A stretch of DNA of 64,000 nucleotides from Renibacterium salmoninarum ATCC 33209. Its GTDB lineage: Bacteria; Actinomycetota; Actinomycetes; Actinomycetales; Micrococcaceae. The DNA lies in NCBI RefSeq assembly GCF_000018885.1, contig NC_010168.1:372001-436000 (forward strand). Direction: 5' to 3'. This document shows positions 28,004 to 38,216 of the stretch, one piece after another (positions within the stretch are counted from its first letter, which is position 1; the number at the start of each line of letters is the position of its first letter). The notes under the pieces are model-generated. The model made no database searches. It was not told where the DNA came from and saw only the letters and a list, made by a program, of their open reading frames with translations. The position numbers and the translations under genes are program-made.

Positions 28004-28309
28004 GTGGCTGAAGCGATGTCGCTCACGCTTGAAGAACTCAACGCCGGCATTCACCCTGGAGAAACTGCTTTGGCCGAACGTGACCAGCAGATTCTGGCGC
28101 TAGAGCGTCATTGGTGGAAGTACGCTGGCGCCAAAGAGCAAGCAGTTCGCGAGCTCTTCGACTTGTCCTCAACGCACTACTATCAGATCCTCAACGCATT
28201 GATCGATACCGAGGACGCGCTTGCTTATGACCCCATGCTGGTCAAGAGATTGCGTAGACTACGTACAACGCGCCAACGCGCCAGGACGGCACGCCGCCTG
28301 GGAAACTGA
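28004..28309 (+). CDS. DUF3263 family protein
   Basis: 101 residues. DUF3263 core: LAERDQQILALERHWWKYAGAKEQAVRELFDLSSTHYYQILNALID, a helix-turn-helix-like stretch, followed by a basic tail (RRLRRLRTTRQRARTARR). Possibly DNA-binding; role unknown. GTG 28004 is preceded by AGGAG and GGGG runs. Conserved in actinobacteria next to the LytR_C gene that follows. Confidence 0.88.
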   Translation: MAEAMSLTLEELNAGIHPGETALAERDQQILALERHWWKYAGAKEQAVRELFDLSSTHYYQILNALIDTEDALAYDPMLVKRLRRLRTTRQRARTARRLGN

Positions 28310-28364
28310 CGGTTCAGTAGTGACCGTCGATGACGGCCATAGCACCGAAGGACGCCCCACGTAG

Positions 28365-28967
28365 ATGAGCAATTACCCGCGCGATGAATTCGATAACATC
28401 CCGGAATCCTCCTCGAGGCAGGGCGTGCACCGCACCGCAATGGCTGCGCCGCGCCGCAGTCTCTGGCCGATCCTCGTGTTTGCCGTTGTGGCCTTAGTCG
28501 TTGGCGGCGTCGCGTTTTTTGCGATCTCCAGGCTGCCTGGAAGTCCGGCAGATGCTCAGGGTGGCGACAAGTCCAGTAGCGCTTCAGCAAGCTCGCAGAC
28601 GTCGTCGTCACCAAGCTCTGCAGCGCCGACTACGCCACCGGCTACGGCGTCGAGCACTCCTCCAACTTCTACCCCGCCGCCTCCGCCGCCCGTTGACAAA
28701 ACTCAACCAGTCAACGTTTATAACGCCACTTTGACTGCCGGGCTCGGCGCCAGAGTAAGTCAGCAAGTTCGAAACGATGGCTGGACTGTGGGGGCTACGA
28801 CGAATTGGCAGGGCCCGGCCCAGCCGAGCTCGGTCATTTTCTACAACGGCGCCGCGCAGAAGCCGAATGCTGATGAACTTGGCAAGTTGCTAGGCATCAC
28901 TCGCTTGGTGGACACGGCAGATCTCGGCATCCCCCTAGCGGTAGTTCTTGGTCCTGGCGCTCAGTAA
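28365..28967 (+). CDS. LytR C-terminal domain membrane protein
   Basis: 200 residues: a cytoplasmic N-terminus of about 30 residues, one membrane helix (about 33-55), a Ser/Thr/Pro linker (about 65-112) and an extracellular LytR_C domain (QPVNVYNATLTAGLGARVSQQVRNDGW...VIFYNGAAQKPNADELGKLLG). The family is associated with cell-wall polymer attachment proteins, though this one lacks the LCP catalytic domain. Lies 55 nt after DUF3263, probably the same transcript. Intact. Confidence 0.85.
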   Translation: MSNYPRDEFDNIPESSSRQGVHRTAMAAPRRSLWPILVFAVVALVVGGVAFFAISRLPGSPADAQGGDKSSSASASSQTSSSPSSAAPTTPPATASSTPPTSTPPPPPPVDKTQPVNVYNATLTAGLGARVSQQVRNDGWTVGATTNWQGPAQPSSVIFYNGAAQKPNADELGKLLGITRLVDTADLGIPLAVVLGPGAQ

Positions 28968-29121
28968 TTCGGGTCACGTCTGCATAACGTTCTGCTGAAT
29001 TAACGGGATGAAGCCGCCAGAGAAGAGTGATCTTCGTTACAGTGGTGAGCCAAGGTCCGTACAACGTCGTGCGGACCCGTTCCAGAGCGAATTACAGTGA
29101 AAAACGAACAAAGGAAACACC

Positions 29122-29325
29122 ATGGCGCAAGGAACCGTTAAGTGGTTCAACGCTGAAAAGGGCTTCGGCTTCATCACGGTTGACGGCGATGGGGGCGACG
29201 TCTTCGTGCATTGGGCTGCAATCGAAATGGACGGCTACCGTTCTCTCGAAGAAGGCCAGCGAGTCGAGTTCGATATCGGTCAAGGCCAAAAGGGCGCGCA
29301 GGCGGAAAAGGTCCGCGGAGCCTAA
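29122..29325 (+). CDS. Cold-shock protein, CspA family
   Basis: A 67-residue single cold-shock domain with both RNA-binding motifs: [15 protein letters not shown] (RNP1) and VFVHW (RNP2), ending [15 protein letters not shown]. It binds single-stranded nucleic acid as an RNA chaperone. AAAGGA precedes ATG 29122. The 154-nt upstream region is long enough for the structured leader usual for such genes, but I could not resolve one. Intact. Confidence 0.93.
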   Translation: MAQGTVKWFNAEKGFGFITVDGDGGDVFVHWAAIEMDGYRSLEEGQRVEFDIGQGQKGAQAEKVRGA

Positions 29326-29347
29326 ACCACCAGTTTGACTGGTTGTG

Positions 29348-29384
29348 CAGAGGGGGGGGTCACCAATTGGTGGACCCCCCTCTG
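29348..29384 (+). terminator. Terminator after the cold-shock gene
   Basis: CAGAGGGGGGGGTCACC (29348-29364) pairs with GGTGGACCCCCCTCTG (29369-29384) around a 4-nt loop. No long T-tract follows, but the stem is very stable. It separates the gene from the convergent TM2 pseudogene. Confidence 0.85.
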
Positions 29385-29410
29385 TCTTGGCGATGAAATT
29401 CGCGCTGGCC

Positions 29411-29736
29411 TCAGGCGGCTAGTGGTATACCTTTGGCATCCGTGCGGAAGTTATCGGAACTAACCAGGATGAGAATTCCTTCGATAATGCCCCAGATCAC
29501 GGAAACGAAGGATAGGAAGCCCAGCGACAACACGGTGATGACTAATTGCGCTACCGCTTTGCCGGTGTAGCCAAGATAGAAATTGTGCACACCGAAGGCG
29601 CCTAGAAAGATGCCCAGTAGCCCGGCAAGTGCTTTGCTTTTGGCCGGGGGCCCGCATAACCGGGTGTTGGTTGCCCGAGATTGGGTGATGCACCGTCTTC
29701 GACCTTATCGCTCGGGCTGAATTGGTTTTGGCTCAT
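29411..29736 (-). pseudogene. TM2-domain membrane protein, frameshifted
   Basis: ATG 29736 (MSQNQFSPSDKVEDG) leads into a Pro/Gly-rich N-terminus. After an indel near 29645-29660 (GGCCCCCGGCC region) the frame continues KSKALAGLLGIFLGAFGVHNFYLGYTGKA, the TM2 signature of two membrane helices with a short turn, and ends at TGA 29411-29413 after SSDNFRTDAKGIPLAA. The first frame alone stops at WASF without any helix. Function of TM2 proteins is not defined. Confidence 0.8.
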
Positions 29737-29944
29737 GAAAATCACTCCTTCTTCTCAACAACATTCCGCCGGAGAAATCTAGCTTCCGCAACGGATCCTG
29801 CGTTTCCTAAAACGCTAGTGAAGAAGCGGCGCCAACTCTAGGAATTCCGGTGTAAATGGGGGATATATCGGGGAATTCCCTGAGTGCTTCGGCCAGGTTG
29901 GCATTTCGCGGTAAGCCAAAGGCAGACCGTGGTGGGCCCCTCTG

Positions 29945-29988
29945 CTTGCACTCTCACCCTTCGAGTGCTAATTATTGAGTTAGCACTC
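29945..29988 (+). promoter_or_regulatory. CIRCE operator (HrcA) with an extra half-site, upstream of groEL
   Basis: CTTGCACTC-N9-GAGTGCTAA (29945-29971) is CIRCE with two mismatches in the left arm. A further TTAGCACTC follows at 29980-29988, so that GAGTGCTAA-N8-TTAGCACTC forms a second, outward-facing palindrome sharing the middle arm. HrcA repression of groEL is expected. The rest of 29737-30150 shows no gene; 29760-29940 contains nothing I can identify. Confidence 0.9.
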
Positions 29989-30042
29989 TCCCGTTCTGAC
30001 TGCTAAATGCAGTTGTCGTGGGCGAGTTGGTTGGGCCGGTGA

Positions 30043-31779
<1,737 letters not shown>

Positions 31780-31810
31780 TCCGTCCTAGCGCTAAAATCT
31801 CTTAGTTCGA

Positions 31811-31857
31811 AAACTGCGTCCCGCTGAGTCTTTAGATTCAGCGGGACGCAGTTTTTT
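31811..31857 (+). terminator. groEL terminator, bidirectional
   Basis: AAACTGCGTCCCGCTGA (31811-31827) pairs perfectly with 31838-31854 and is followed by TTTTTT. The left flank has A residues, so it can also stop the convergent minus-strand transcript ending at 31866. Its core stem GTCCCGCTGA/TCAGCGGGAC recurs in the terminator at 41840. Confidence 0.93.
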
Positions 31858-31865
31858 CTACCCAG

Positions 31866-32081
31866 TTAGTTTGCCAGTTCGGTGGGACATAATTCCCGGG
31901 AGCGAGTGTTGTTTTCGCCCGCGATCCGGCGTGCCAGCGCGTGCAGCGCTTTGGCCAAACTAAGCCGGAGTCGCTTGTTTGGTCGCGGGGCGACCGGAAA
32001 ATGCTCGACGACGGGTGCGTCGGGAAGCGCGGACTGTGCACGCTCTCGACTGTGGTCCAGAGCTTGGAACGGCATGAACAT
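31866..32081 (-). CDS. Small basic protein downstream of the LacI regulator
   Basis: 71 residues from ATG 32081, preceded by AAAGGAG with good spacing, 22 nt after the LacI-type stop. I do not recognise a family. There is a Pro-containing N-terminal half and a basic helix RLRLSLAKALHALARRIAGE. The good ribosome site and location between a regulator and a terminator support a real gene. Confidence 0.55.
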   Translation of the reverse strand: MFMPFQALDHSRERAQSALPDAPVVEHFPVAPRPNKRLRLSLAKALHALARRIAGENNTRSRELCPTELAN

Positions 32082-32102
32082 GCGGGTACTCCTTTCAGAT
32101 TG

Positions 32103-33131
32103 TTAGGAAGTTTTTGGTGCGGGTCCAGTTGAGGAGCGCACAATGAGCTCGGTCTCTAGCAGTATTTGCCGGTTAGGGAGCTCTTGATCGATTAAAAGTT
32201 CACCGGTAAGCCGCCCCCGCTCGAAGGCGGGTTGGCGAACCGTGGTCAGACCCGCGGCGGCCGCAGCAGGAATGTCGTCGAAGCCCGTGAGCGAAATGTC
32301 TTTACCTGCTTGTAAGCCGCGAACGTTCATTGCCTCGAGCACGCCCAATGCCTGTACGTCAGAGAGGCAAACGATCGCAGTGGGGCGGTCATGCCGATCT
32401 AAAATCAATTCGCCCGCGAGGCGGCCCGCGTCGCTGTTGTTCGGTGCACTGTTAAAGACTCGAATGGTAGCCTCGGGCATGGACTCAGTGAGCCCTCTAT
32501 AACGGCCGAAATCGTTCAACTGGGTTATTTCGCCGCCATCTGCCCACTGGCAGTTTTGCTGATCGCCACCTCGGAGATTAGTTACCACCACCACGTTGCG
32601 GTGCCCGAGCCGCTCGAGGTGTTTCCCAAGACTGCGGCCTGCTGCCTGTTCGTCAATTGACACCCAACTTGTGTTGGGTCCCGAATCCGCATCTTCGTAA
32701 ACGATGGGAACGTTGCGGCTCTTTGCAACTGCTAAAGCAGCGTCTCCGGGGGAGAGGCAGAACGAGGCTACGGCATCAACTGAGGCTCGTTCCAGTGCCG
32801 ATATTTGCGTCCCTTCTTCGATGGCAGGAATCAGCAACACGCCATATCCTTTTGCCTCACAGGCCGTGGTCAATCCGGCAAGGTAAGTAACTGCATACGG
32901 ATCAGAAAAGGCATAGGAGAGTTTCTTGGTGAGCACCACTCCCACGGTCCAAGATTTCCCACTGCGCAAGGTCCGGGCGGCGGCATCTGGCCCGGCGTAG
33001 CCAAGCTCAGCTGCGGCGTCGAAAATCCGAGTGCGCAAGTCGCTAGAAAGCTGATCTGGCTTGTTGTATGCGTTGGATACGGTGGAGACGCTCACGCCCA
33101 CTTTTTCCGCCACAGTCTTGAGGTTCGCCAT
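32103..33131 (-). CDS. LacI-family transcriptional regulator
   Basis: 342 residues. The N-terminal helix-turn-helix and hinge are typical: LKTVAEKVGVSVSTVSNAYNKPDQLSSDLRTRIFDAAAELGY. A periplasmic-binding-like effector domain follows (GVVLTKKLSYAFSDPYAVTYLAG, PTAIVCLSDVQALGVLEAM, SLTGFDDIPAAAAAGLTTVRQP). The effector is not predictable; no sugar operon lies next to it. A palindrome at 33164-33182 upstream may be its own operator. Intact. Confidence 0.92.
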   Translation of the reverse strand: MANLKTVAEKVGVSVSTVSNAYNKPDQLSSDLRTRIFDAAAELGYAGPDAAARTLRSGKSWTVGVVLTKKLSYAFSDPYAVTYLAGLTTACEAKGYGVLLIPAIEEGTQISALERASVDAVASFCLSPGDAALAVAKSRNVPIVYEDADSGPNTSWVSIDEQAAGRSLGKHLERLGHRNVVVVTNLRGGDQQNCQWADGGEITQLNDFGRYRGLTESMPEATIRVFNSAPNNSDAGRLAGELILDRHDRPTAIVCLSDVQALGVLEAMNVRGLQAGKDISLTGFDDIPAAAAAGLTTVRQPAFERGRLTGELLIDQELPNRQILLETELIVRSSTGPAPKTS

Positions 33132-33163
33132 GATCTATTGCACTTTCTGTATCGATCTAGTAA

Positions 33164-33182
33164 ATCGTTCTACTAAAACGAT
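33164..33182. promoter_or_regulatory. Candidate operator upstream of the LacI-family gene
   Basis: ATCGTT-N7-AACGAT, a 6-7-6 inverted repeat, lies 33 nt upstream of the regulator's start codon. LacI regulators often repress their own gene from such sites, though the spacer is odd-sized and lacks the usual central CG. Confidence 0.4.
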
Positions 33183-33378
33183 ACAGACGGATGCGGGATT
33201 TGCCAATACCCTCATTTTGAAACAATCGCCGACGGGTTAGATATTCTTCCCCACTCCAAGTTCAGACCGGGTGGGGACGGCTGGTCGTACCCACAAATTC
33301 CGCTGGCTAAATGGGCAGAAATTTCCGAGGGGTTTGTCGTTTCGCTGAAGCCTGCTTTGATCTGGAAGGATAAAGGCT

Positions 33379-34251
33379 ATGACAATCACCGCAGCCGCAG
33401 ACGGCTCCGCTCTTAACAATCCTGGCCCAGCCGGTTGGGCTTGGTACATTGACGAGCAGACCTGGCGTGCCGGTGGCTGGCCACACGGAACCAATAACCA
33501 GGGCGAATTGATGGCGGTGCTGGATCTGTTTCGTGCCACAGCACATCTGCCAGCAGAGCCATTACATATTCTCTGCGATAGCCAGTACGTGATTAATTGT
33601 GTGACTAAATGGATGCCCGGCTGGAAGCGGAAGGGCTGGCGTAAGGCAGACGGAAAACCCGTATTGAATGTTGAAATGCTTAAGGAGATTGACGCGGCCC
33701 TGGTCAGGCGCACGTATCAATTCGAATGGGTCAAGGGCCATGCCGGCCACGATTTGAACGAAGCAGCCGACTCGAAGGCTCGGGCAGCCTCAACTGCCTA
33801 TCAGAATGGGGCGCCGCCAAACTCTGGTCCAGGGTTTCCATGCCAAACGATCCCCGCAGAATCGTCGAGCTCCCCAGTGGTGATTGTCGAGGAGCCGGAT
33901 CTTTTCTCAATACTCGATGATGAGCCGGTTGAACCAGACGCTACGACGCTCCTGCAAGGCTACGATGCCGAATTATTCGGGGCGGATATCAGCCGAGCTG
34001 CGGTGCTGCTAGCTGATGAGTTCGAAGAGGTAGGTGTCAATGGCCGAATTTGGGACCGTTTCGCCAGTACGCCGGACGAGGCCACTGCACCACGTCGGTT
34101 AGAGGCAGCGAGTGCTTCGATTGAGGGCGATATTGCCGTGATGATTTACCGACTTGATATTCAGGGGTCTCCGGCCGTACAAAGCTCATTATGGCTGCGT
34201 AGAACGGGGCAGTGGCGCTTACGATTGCGTCAAACTACCCTCGAGACATAG
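33379..34251 (+). CDS. Ribonuclease HI fused to a DUF4440/NTF2-like domain
   Basis: 290 residues. The N-terminal RNase H domain has the acidic catalytic residues in TAAADGSALNNPGPAGWAW, QGELMAVL, LCDSQYVI and GHAGHDLNEAADSKA. A linker (about 150-180) leads to a second domain (about 190-290: LLQGYDAELFGADISRAAVLLADEFEEVGVNGRIWDR) resembling the DUF4440/SnoaL (NTF2-like) fold. The first domain removes RNA from RNA-DNA hybrids; the role of the second is unknown. The two domains are in one unbroken frame. Confidence 0.85.
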   Translation: MTITAAADGSALNNPGPAGWAWYIDEQTWRAGGWPHGTNNQGELMAVLDLFRATAHLPAEPLHILCDSQYVINCVTKWMPGWKRKGWRKADGKPVLNVEMLKEIDAALVRRTYQFEWVKGHAGHDLNEAADSKARAASTAYQNGAPPNSGPGFPCQTIPAESSSSPVVIVEEPDLFSILDDEPVEPDATTLLQGYDAELFGADISRAAVLLADEFEEVGVNGRIWDRFASTPDEATAPRRLEAASASIEGDIAVMIYRLDIQGSPAVQSSLWLRRTGQWRLRLRQTTLET

Positions 34252-34265
34252 AGCCCGGATAGCAG

Positions 34266-35726
34266 CTATTCGCCGGGGAGCGGTTCAGCGTACGGCAGCT
34301 GTACGGTCATGGTGGCGCCGCCGCCTTCGGTCTTGCTAAACCGTACCTGCCCTTGATGCGATGAAACGATGGCTGCAACAATGGCCAAGCCCAATCCGGA
34401 GCCGCCTGTGTCACGATTTCTCGATGACTCTGCTCGGTAGAAGCGTTCAAAGATTCGCGGCGCGGTAGCTTCGTCAATGCTAGGTCCGTGATCGCGGATC
34501 TGCAGGGTGGAATACCGGTTTCCGGGCTGAATCGAGACGCCAATGGCAACTTCTAGCGGGCTGACTTCGGGGGTGTATCGCAGGGCATTCGCCATCAGAT
34601 TGGCTATGACTTGGCGTAGCCGTGCCTCATCGCCAACTACCGGTGCGTTGGCCGCTGGTCCGCTGTCAAGCCCAATCACCGTGACCTTTCGTTTCGATGA
34701 GCTAGCGCGGGCATCGACGGCGGCGTCATTGCCCAAGATGAGCAAGTCAATAGGTTTTTTCTGCAGTGGACGTTGCTCATCGATGCGGGCCAGCACCAAG
34801 AGATCCTCCACTAGTGCACCCATCCGTTTTGCTTCGCTTTCGATCCGGCCCATTGCGGTGGCAACGTCTTCATCACCTTGCAAAGCGCCGTGCCGGTAGA
34901 GCTCGGAGAAACCTCGAATTGTCACCAGCGGGGTGCGAAGCTCGTGCGAAGCGTCCGCAACAAAGCGGCGCATTCGTCCCTCAGATGCTTTTCTGGCGTC
35001 AAAAGCTGCTTCGATATGCTCCAGCATGGTGTTAAGCGACACCGAAAGTCGGCCAACTTCGGTCGCCGGGTTTTGAATCTTCACACGTTGCGAGAGGTCT
35101 CCCGCTGCAATTGCTGCAGCCGTGCGTTCAACTCGGACTAGCGGGCGGAATGACCTGCTGACCGCCCAAAAGGCAATCAGAGTACCTAACGCTACCGCGC
35201 TGAGTCCTACGGCGATCAGCACCATGGATAGTCGATCAACCGAGGCGTCGAGATTGTCGTAGGTCATCGCAATCTCGATGTAGCAGGTGGCTGTGCTGGA
35301 TTGATTTTCGCTCACTGGCGAGCTGATCACTACGGGCGCAACGATTACCGCTCGCCAGTTGGTCGAATTGTTCTCTGATGGCGCATCAAACGGCTTAGCA
35401 TTCATAGCCAAAGCTTCGGGGAGCGTTGGTGAGGGCAAAACCGGTTTAATTTTTCCGGGCACGGATTCGGAGATGACCTTGCCATCTTTGTCCAGCATTC
35501 GGAAGTACGTGCTGGGCGGTCGACTTCTTTCATCGTTAGGACTGAAGCCAGCACCGAAGATCGTGGATTGGACGATACCCAGCTGGTAGTCCATCTGATC
35601 TATCAAAAAGCCACGAAGCAACACGTAGGTAGTGGAGCCTAAAGTAATCAGCGATACAGCCAGCAGGGCGCTAATAATCGCGACAAGTTGAGTGCGCAGC
35701 GATGCGCGCCGCCAGAGTTTCAGCAA
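34266..35726 (-). CDS. Sensor histidine kinase
   Basis: 486 residues: membrane helix 1 (about 15-37), an extracytoplasmic sensor region (about 38-165), helix 2 (about 166-190), HAMP, then HisKA with phospho-His in VADASHELRTPLVTIRGF. The ATPase domain has NLMANALRYTP, DHGPSIDEATAPRIFERFYR and GGSGLGLAIV. It phosphorylates the response regulator encoded 20 nt upstream in the same direction. Domain layout resembles the actinobacterial TcrY/PhoR type. Signal unknown. Intact. Confidence 0.93.
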   Translation of the reverse strand: MLKLWRRASLRTQLVAIISALLAVSLITLGSTTYVLLRGFLIDQMDYQLGIVQSTIFGAGFSPNDERSRPPSTYFRMLDKDGKVISESVPGKIKPVLPSPTLPEALAMNAKPFDAPSENNSTNWRAVIVAPVVISSPVSENQSSTATCYIEIAMTYDNLDASVDRLSMVLIAVGLSAVALGTLIAFWAVSRSFRPLVRVERTAAAIAAGDLSQRVKIQNPATEVGRLSVSLNTMLEHIEAAFDARKASEGRMRRFVADASHELRTPLVTIRGFSELYRHGALQGDEDVATAMGRIESEAKRMGALVEDLLVLARIDEQRPLQKKPIDLLILGNDAAVDARASSSKRKVTVIGLDSGPAANAPVVGDEARLRQVIANLMANALRYTPEVSPLEVAIGVSIQPGNRYSTLQIRDHGPSIDEATAPRIFERFYRAESSRNRDTGGSGLGLAIVAAIVSSHQGQVRFSKTEGGGATMTVQLPYAEPLPGE

Positions 35727-35746
35727 GACAGTCCTTGGCTAGTCAG

Positions 35747-36466
35747 CTATCTTTTCTCGGCAGTACGAAGCACGTAACCCACGCCGCGCTTAGTCTGAAT
35801 GAGCGCCGGGGCATCCGGGTCAGTATCAACCTTGCGCCGCAAATACGAGATGTACGACTCCACGATCGAGGCGTCGCCGTTGAAATCGTACTCCCAAACG
35901 TGGTCCAGGATTTGCGCCTTCGATAGCACGCGATTCGGGTTGAGCATGAGGTAACGCAAGAGTTTGAACTCGGTAGGGGAGAGCTCAATCGAGGTGCCGG
36001 AGCGGCGAACCTCGTGTGCATCGTCGTCGAGTTCTAAATCATCAACGCGGATAACAGCGTCGTCATCGTCCATTGGCTGCGTGCGTCGCAACACCGCGCG
36101 AATCCGAGCGACAACTTCGTCCAAGCTGAACGGCTTGGTGACGTAGTCATCGCCGCCAACGGTCAGCCCGGTAACTTTGTCTTTTGTGTCATCACGAGCA
36201 GTGAGGAACAGTACCGGGAAGTGTCTGCCAGCAGCGCGAAGCCTGCGGGTGACAGTAAATCCGTCCATATCCGGCAGCATGACATCTAGCACGGCAAGAT
36301 CCGGATTGTGCTCTTCAGCGGCGGTTAACGCCTCGCGACCATTGCCTGCGGCGACGACATCAAAGCCAGCGAACCGCAACGAAGTGGAAAGCAGTTCGCG
36401 AATATTCGGTTCATCATCGACGACGAGGAGTCGTGCTTCAGGTCCATTCTTTTTCACAATTCCCAT
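35747..36466 (-). CDS. OmpR-family response regulator
   Basis: 239 residues. The receiver domain has acidic DDEP, phospho-acceptor Asp in LAVLDVMLPDMDGF and the conserved Lys in YVTKPF. The C-terminal winged helix has IELSPTEFKLLRYLMLNPNRVLSKAQILDHVW and ending RGVGYVLR. Resembles TcrA/PhoP-type actinobacterial regulators. Starts at ATG 36466 with GGGAGG just upstream, inside a small palindrome. It and the kinase form one operon. Confidence 0.94.
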   Translation of the reverse strand: MGIVKKNGPEARLLVVDDEPNIRELLSTSLRFAGFDVVAAGNGREALTAAEEHNPDLAVLDVMLPDMDGFTVTRRLRAAGRHFPVLFLTARDDTKDKVTGLTVGGDDYVTKPFSLDEVVARIRAVLRRTQPMDDDDAVIRVDDLELDDDAHEVRRSGTSIELSPTEFKLLRYLMLNPNRVLSKAQILDHVWEYDFNGDASIVESYISYLRRKVDTDPDAPALIQTKRGVGYVLRTAEKR

Positions 36467-36470
36467 GATC

Positions 36471-36487
36471 CTCCCAATTTCTGGGAG
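36471..36487 (-). promoter_or_regulatory. Palindrome over the ribosome site of the response-regulator gene
   Basis: CTCCCA-N5-TGGGAG (36471-36487) covers the GGGAGG ribosome site 4 nt before the start codon. Folded as RNA it would hide the site; as DNA it could be an operator for autoregulation. Confidence 0.4.
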
Positions 36488-36533
36488 TTAGCTGGACGTT
36501 TGGTGTGCGTTGATTGAGGCAATCCTGCGGATT

Positions 36534-38216
36534 CTATTTCGCTTTGCTGTCTTTCTCCTCCGGAGTTTCTGGCAAATCCTTGGCATCGAGGATTCGGTAG
36601 GCATAGCCTTTTTCAGCCAGAAAACGTTGCCGTTTTGCGGCAAAATCCTGATCAATGGTGTCTCTGGCAACCAGTGTGTAGAACCTCGCAGACCGGCCGT
36701 CAGCCTTTGGCCGCAAAAGCCGGCCTAAGCGTTGTGCTTCTTCTTGCCGGGAGCCATAACGAACCGGAGACTTGAATCGCTACCGAGGCCTCGGGTAAGT
36801 CAATAGAGAAATTCGCCACCTTTGACACCACCAAAGTGTGTACTTCACCTGCTCGGAAGGCGTCAAAAAGTCGCTGTCGTTCTTTGACGCTCGTTTCGCC
36901 CTTGATAACCGGGGCGTTGATTCGTTCGCCAATCTCGTCTAGCTGATCGATGTACTGTCCAATCACCAGGAGCTGTTCATTCTTGTGCGCGGCAACTAGT
37001 TCTTCGACGACGTCGATTTTGCTCAGGGAAGTAGCGCAAAGCCGGTACTTATCGGCGTCCTCGGCCATCGCGTAGGCCATGCGCTCGTCCTTGGGCAGGT
37101 CCACCCGGACCTCGACGCAATCAGCTGGCGCAATGTACCCCTGCGCTTCAATGTCTTTCCAAGGCGCGTCATATCGTTTAGGGCCAATGAGTGAGAAAAC
37201 TTCGCCTTCTCGGCCATCTTCGCGGACCAGCTTCGCGGTCAGGCCCAATCGCCGTCGGGCCTGTAGACCTGCGGTCATTCGGAATATCGGTGCGGGCAGC
37301 AAATGTACTTCGTCATAGACAATCAGGCCCCAATCATTTGCATCTAGCAATTCCAAATGTGGGTAAAGGCCACCGCGACGCATCGTGAGCACCTGGTAGG
37401 TGGCGATGGTGACCGGGCGGACTTCCTTCATTGCGCCGGAATACTCACCTATTTCGCCTTCAGCCAGCGAGGTGCGTTTGAGAAGTTCCTGCTTCCACTG
37501 CCGTGCCGAAACGGTATTTGTCACCAAGATCAGGGTTGTGGTTCCGCTGGTCGCCATCGCGGCCGCCCCAACCAGCGTCTTTCCAGCGCCACAAGGCAAA
37601 ACTACGACGCCGGAACCGCCGGCCCAGAAATTCTCTACCGCGAGTTTTTGGTACGGCCGCAGCGCCCAACCGTCTTCCGCCAACGCAATCGGATGTGGAG
37701 TTCCATTGACATAGCCGGCCAAATCCTCCGCTGGCCAGCCGATCTTAAGCAGTAACTGCTTCAAGGCACCGCGCTGTGAGGCGTGCACCACGACCGTCAT
37801 CGGGTCAATGCGCGGCCCTAGTAGATCACCGATTTTCTTCGCTCGAATGACCTCTTCCAAAATAGGAAAGTCGTCCGTTCGCATGACCAGGCCGTGTAAC
37901 TGGATCTTTTTCCAGCCGGAGCCTGCCGTAACGACTCATCGTCTCTTCAATATCGATGAGCAGCGAATGCGGAACCGGGAAGCGCGAATATTTGAGCAAG
38001 GTGTCTAAAGACAACCTCAGCATCTAGCCCGGCGGCCCTGGCATTCCAAAGGCCCAAGGGTGTGAGGCGATAAGTGTGAACATGCTCCGGTGCGCGCTCC
38101 AACTCGGCAAATGCGGCGATGGCATGCCGAGCCTCGGTGGCGTCGGGGTGATCGATTTCGAGGAGCACCATTTTATCACTCTGGACTATCAGCGGCCCCG
38201 AGGCACTGTCAGTCAT
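36534..38216 (-). pseudogene. XPB-type DNA repair helicase, three +1 frameshifts
   Basis: Superfamily 2 helicase of the bacterial XPB type. From ATG 38216 the N-terminal domain (LELERAPEHVHTYRLTPLGLWNA-like region), then Walker A LPCGAGKTLVG, DEAD-box variant VYDEVHLLP, RRLGLTAKL and IKGETSVKERQRLFDAF. Three single-base insertions shift the frame: one extra A near 38008 (expected VVLDTLLKYS), one base near 37897 (expected DPVHGLVMRTDD) and one near 36758 (expected SGSYGSRQEEAQRLGRLLRPK). The C-terminal piece ends LPETPEEKDSKAK. Its start overlaps the preceding gene, also broken. Confidence 0.92.
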
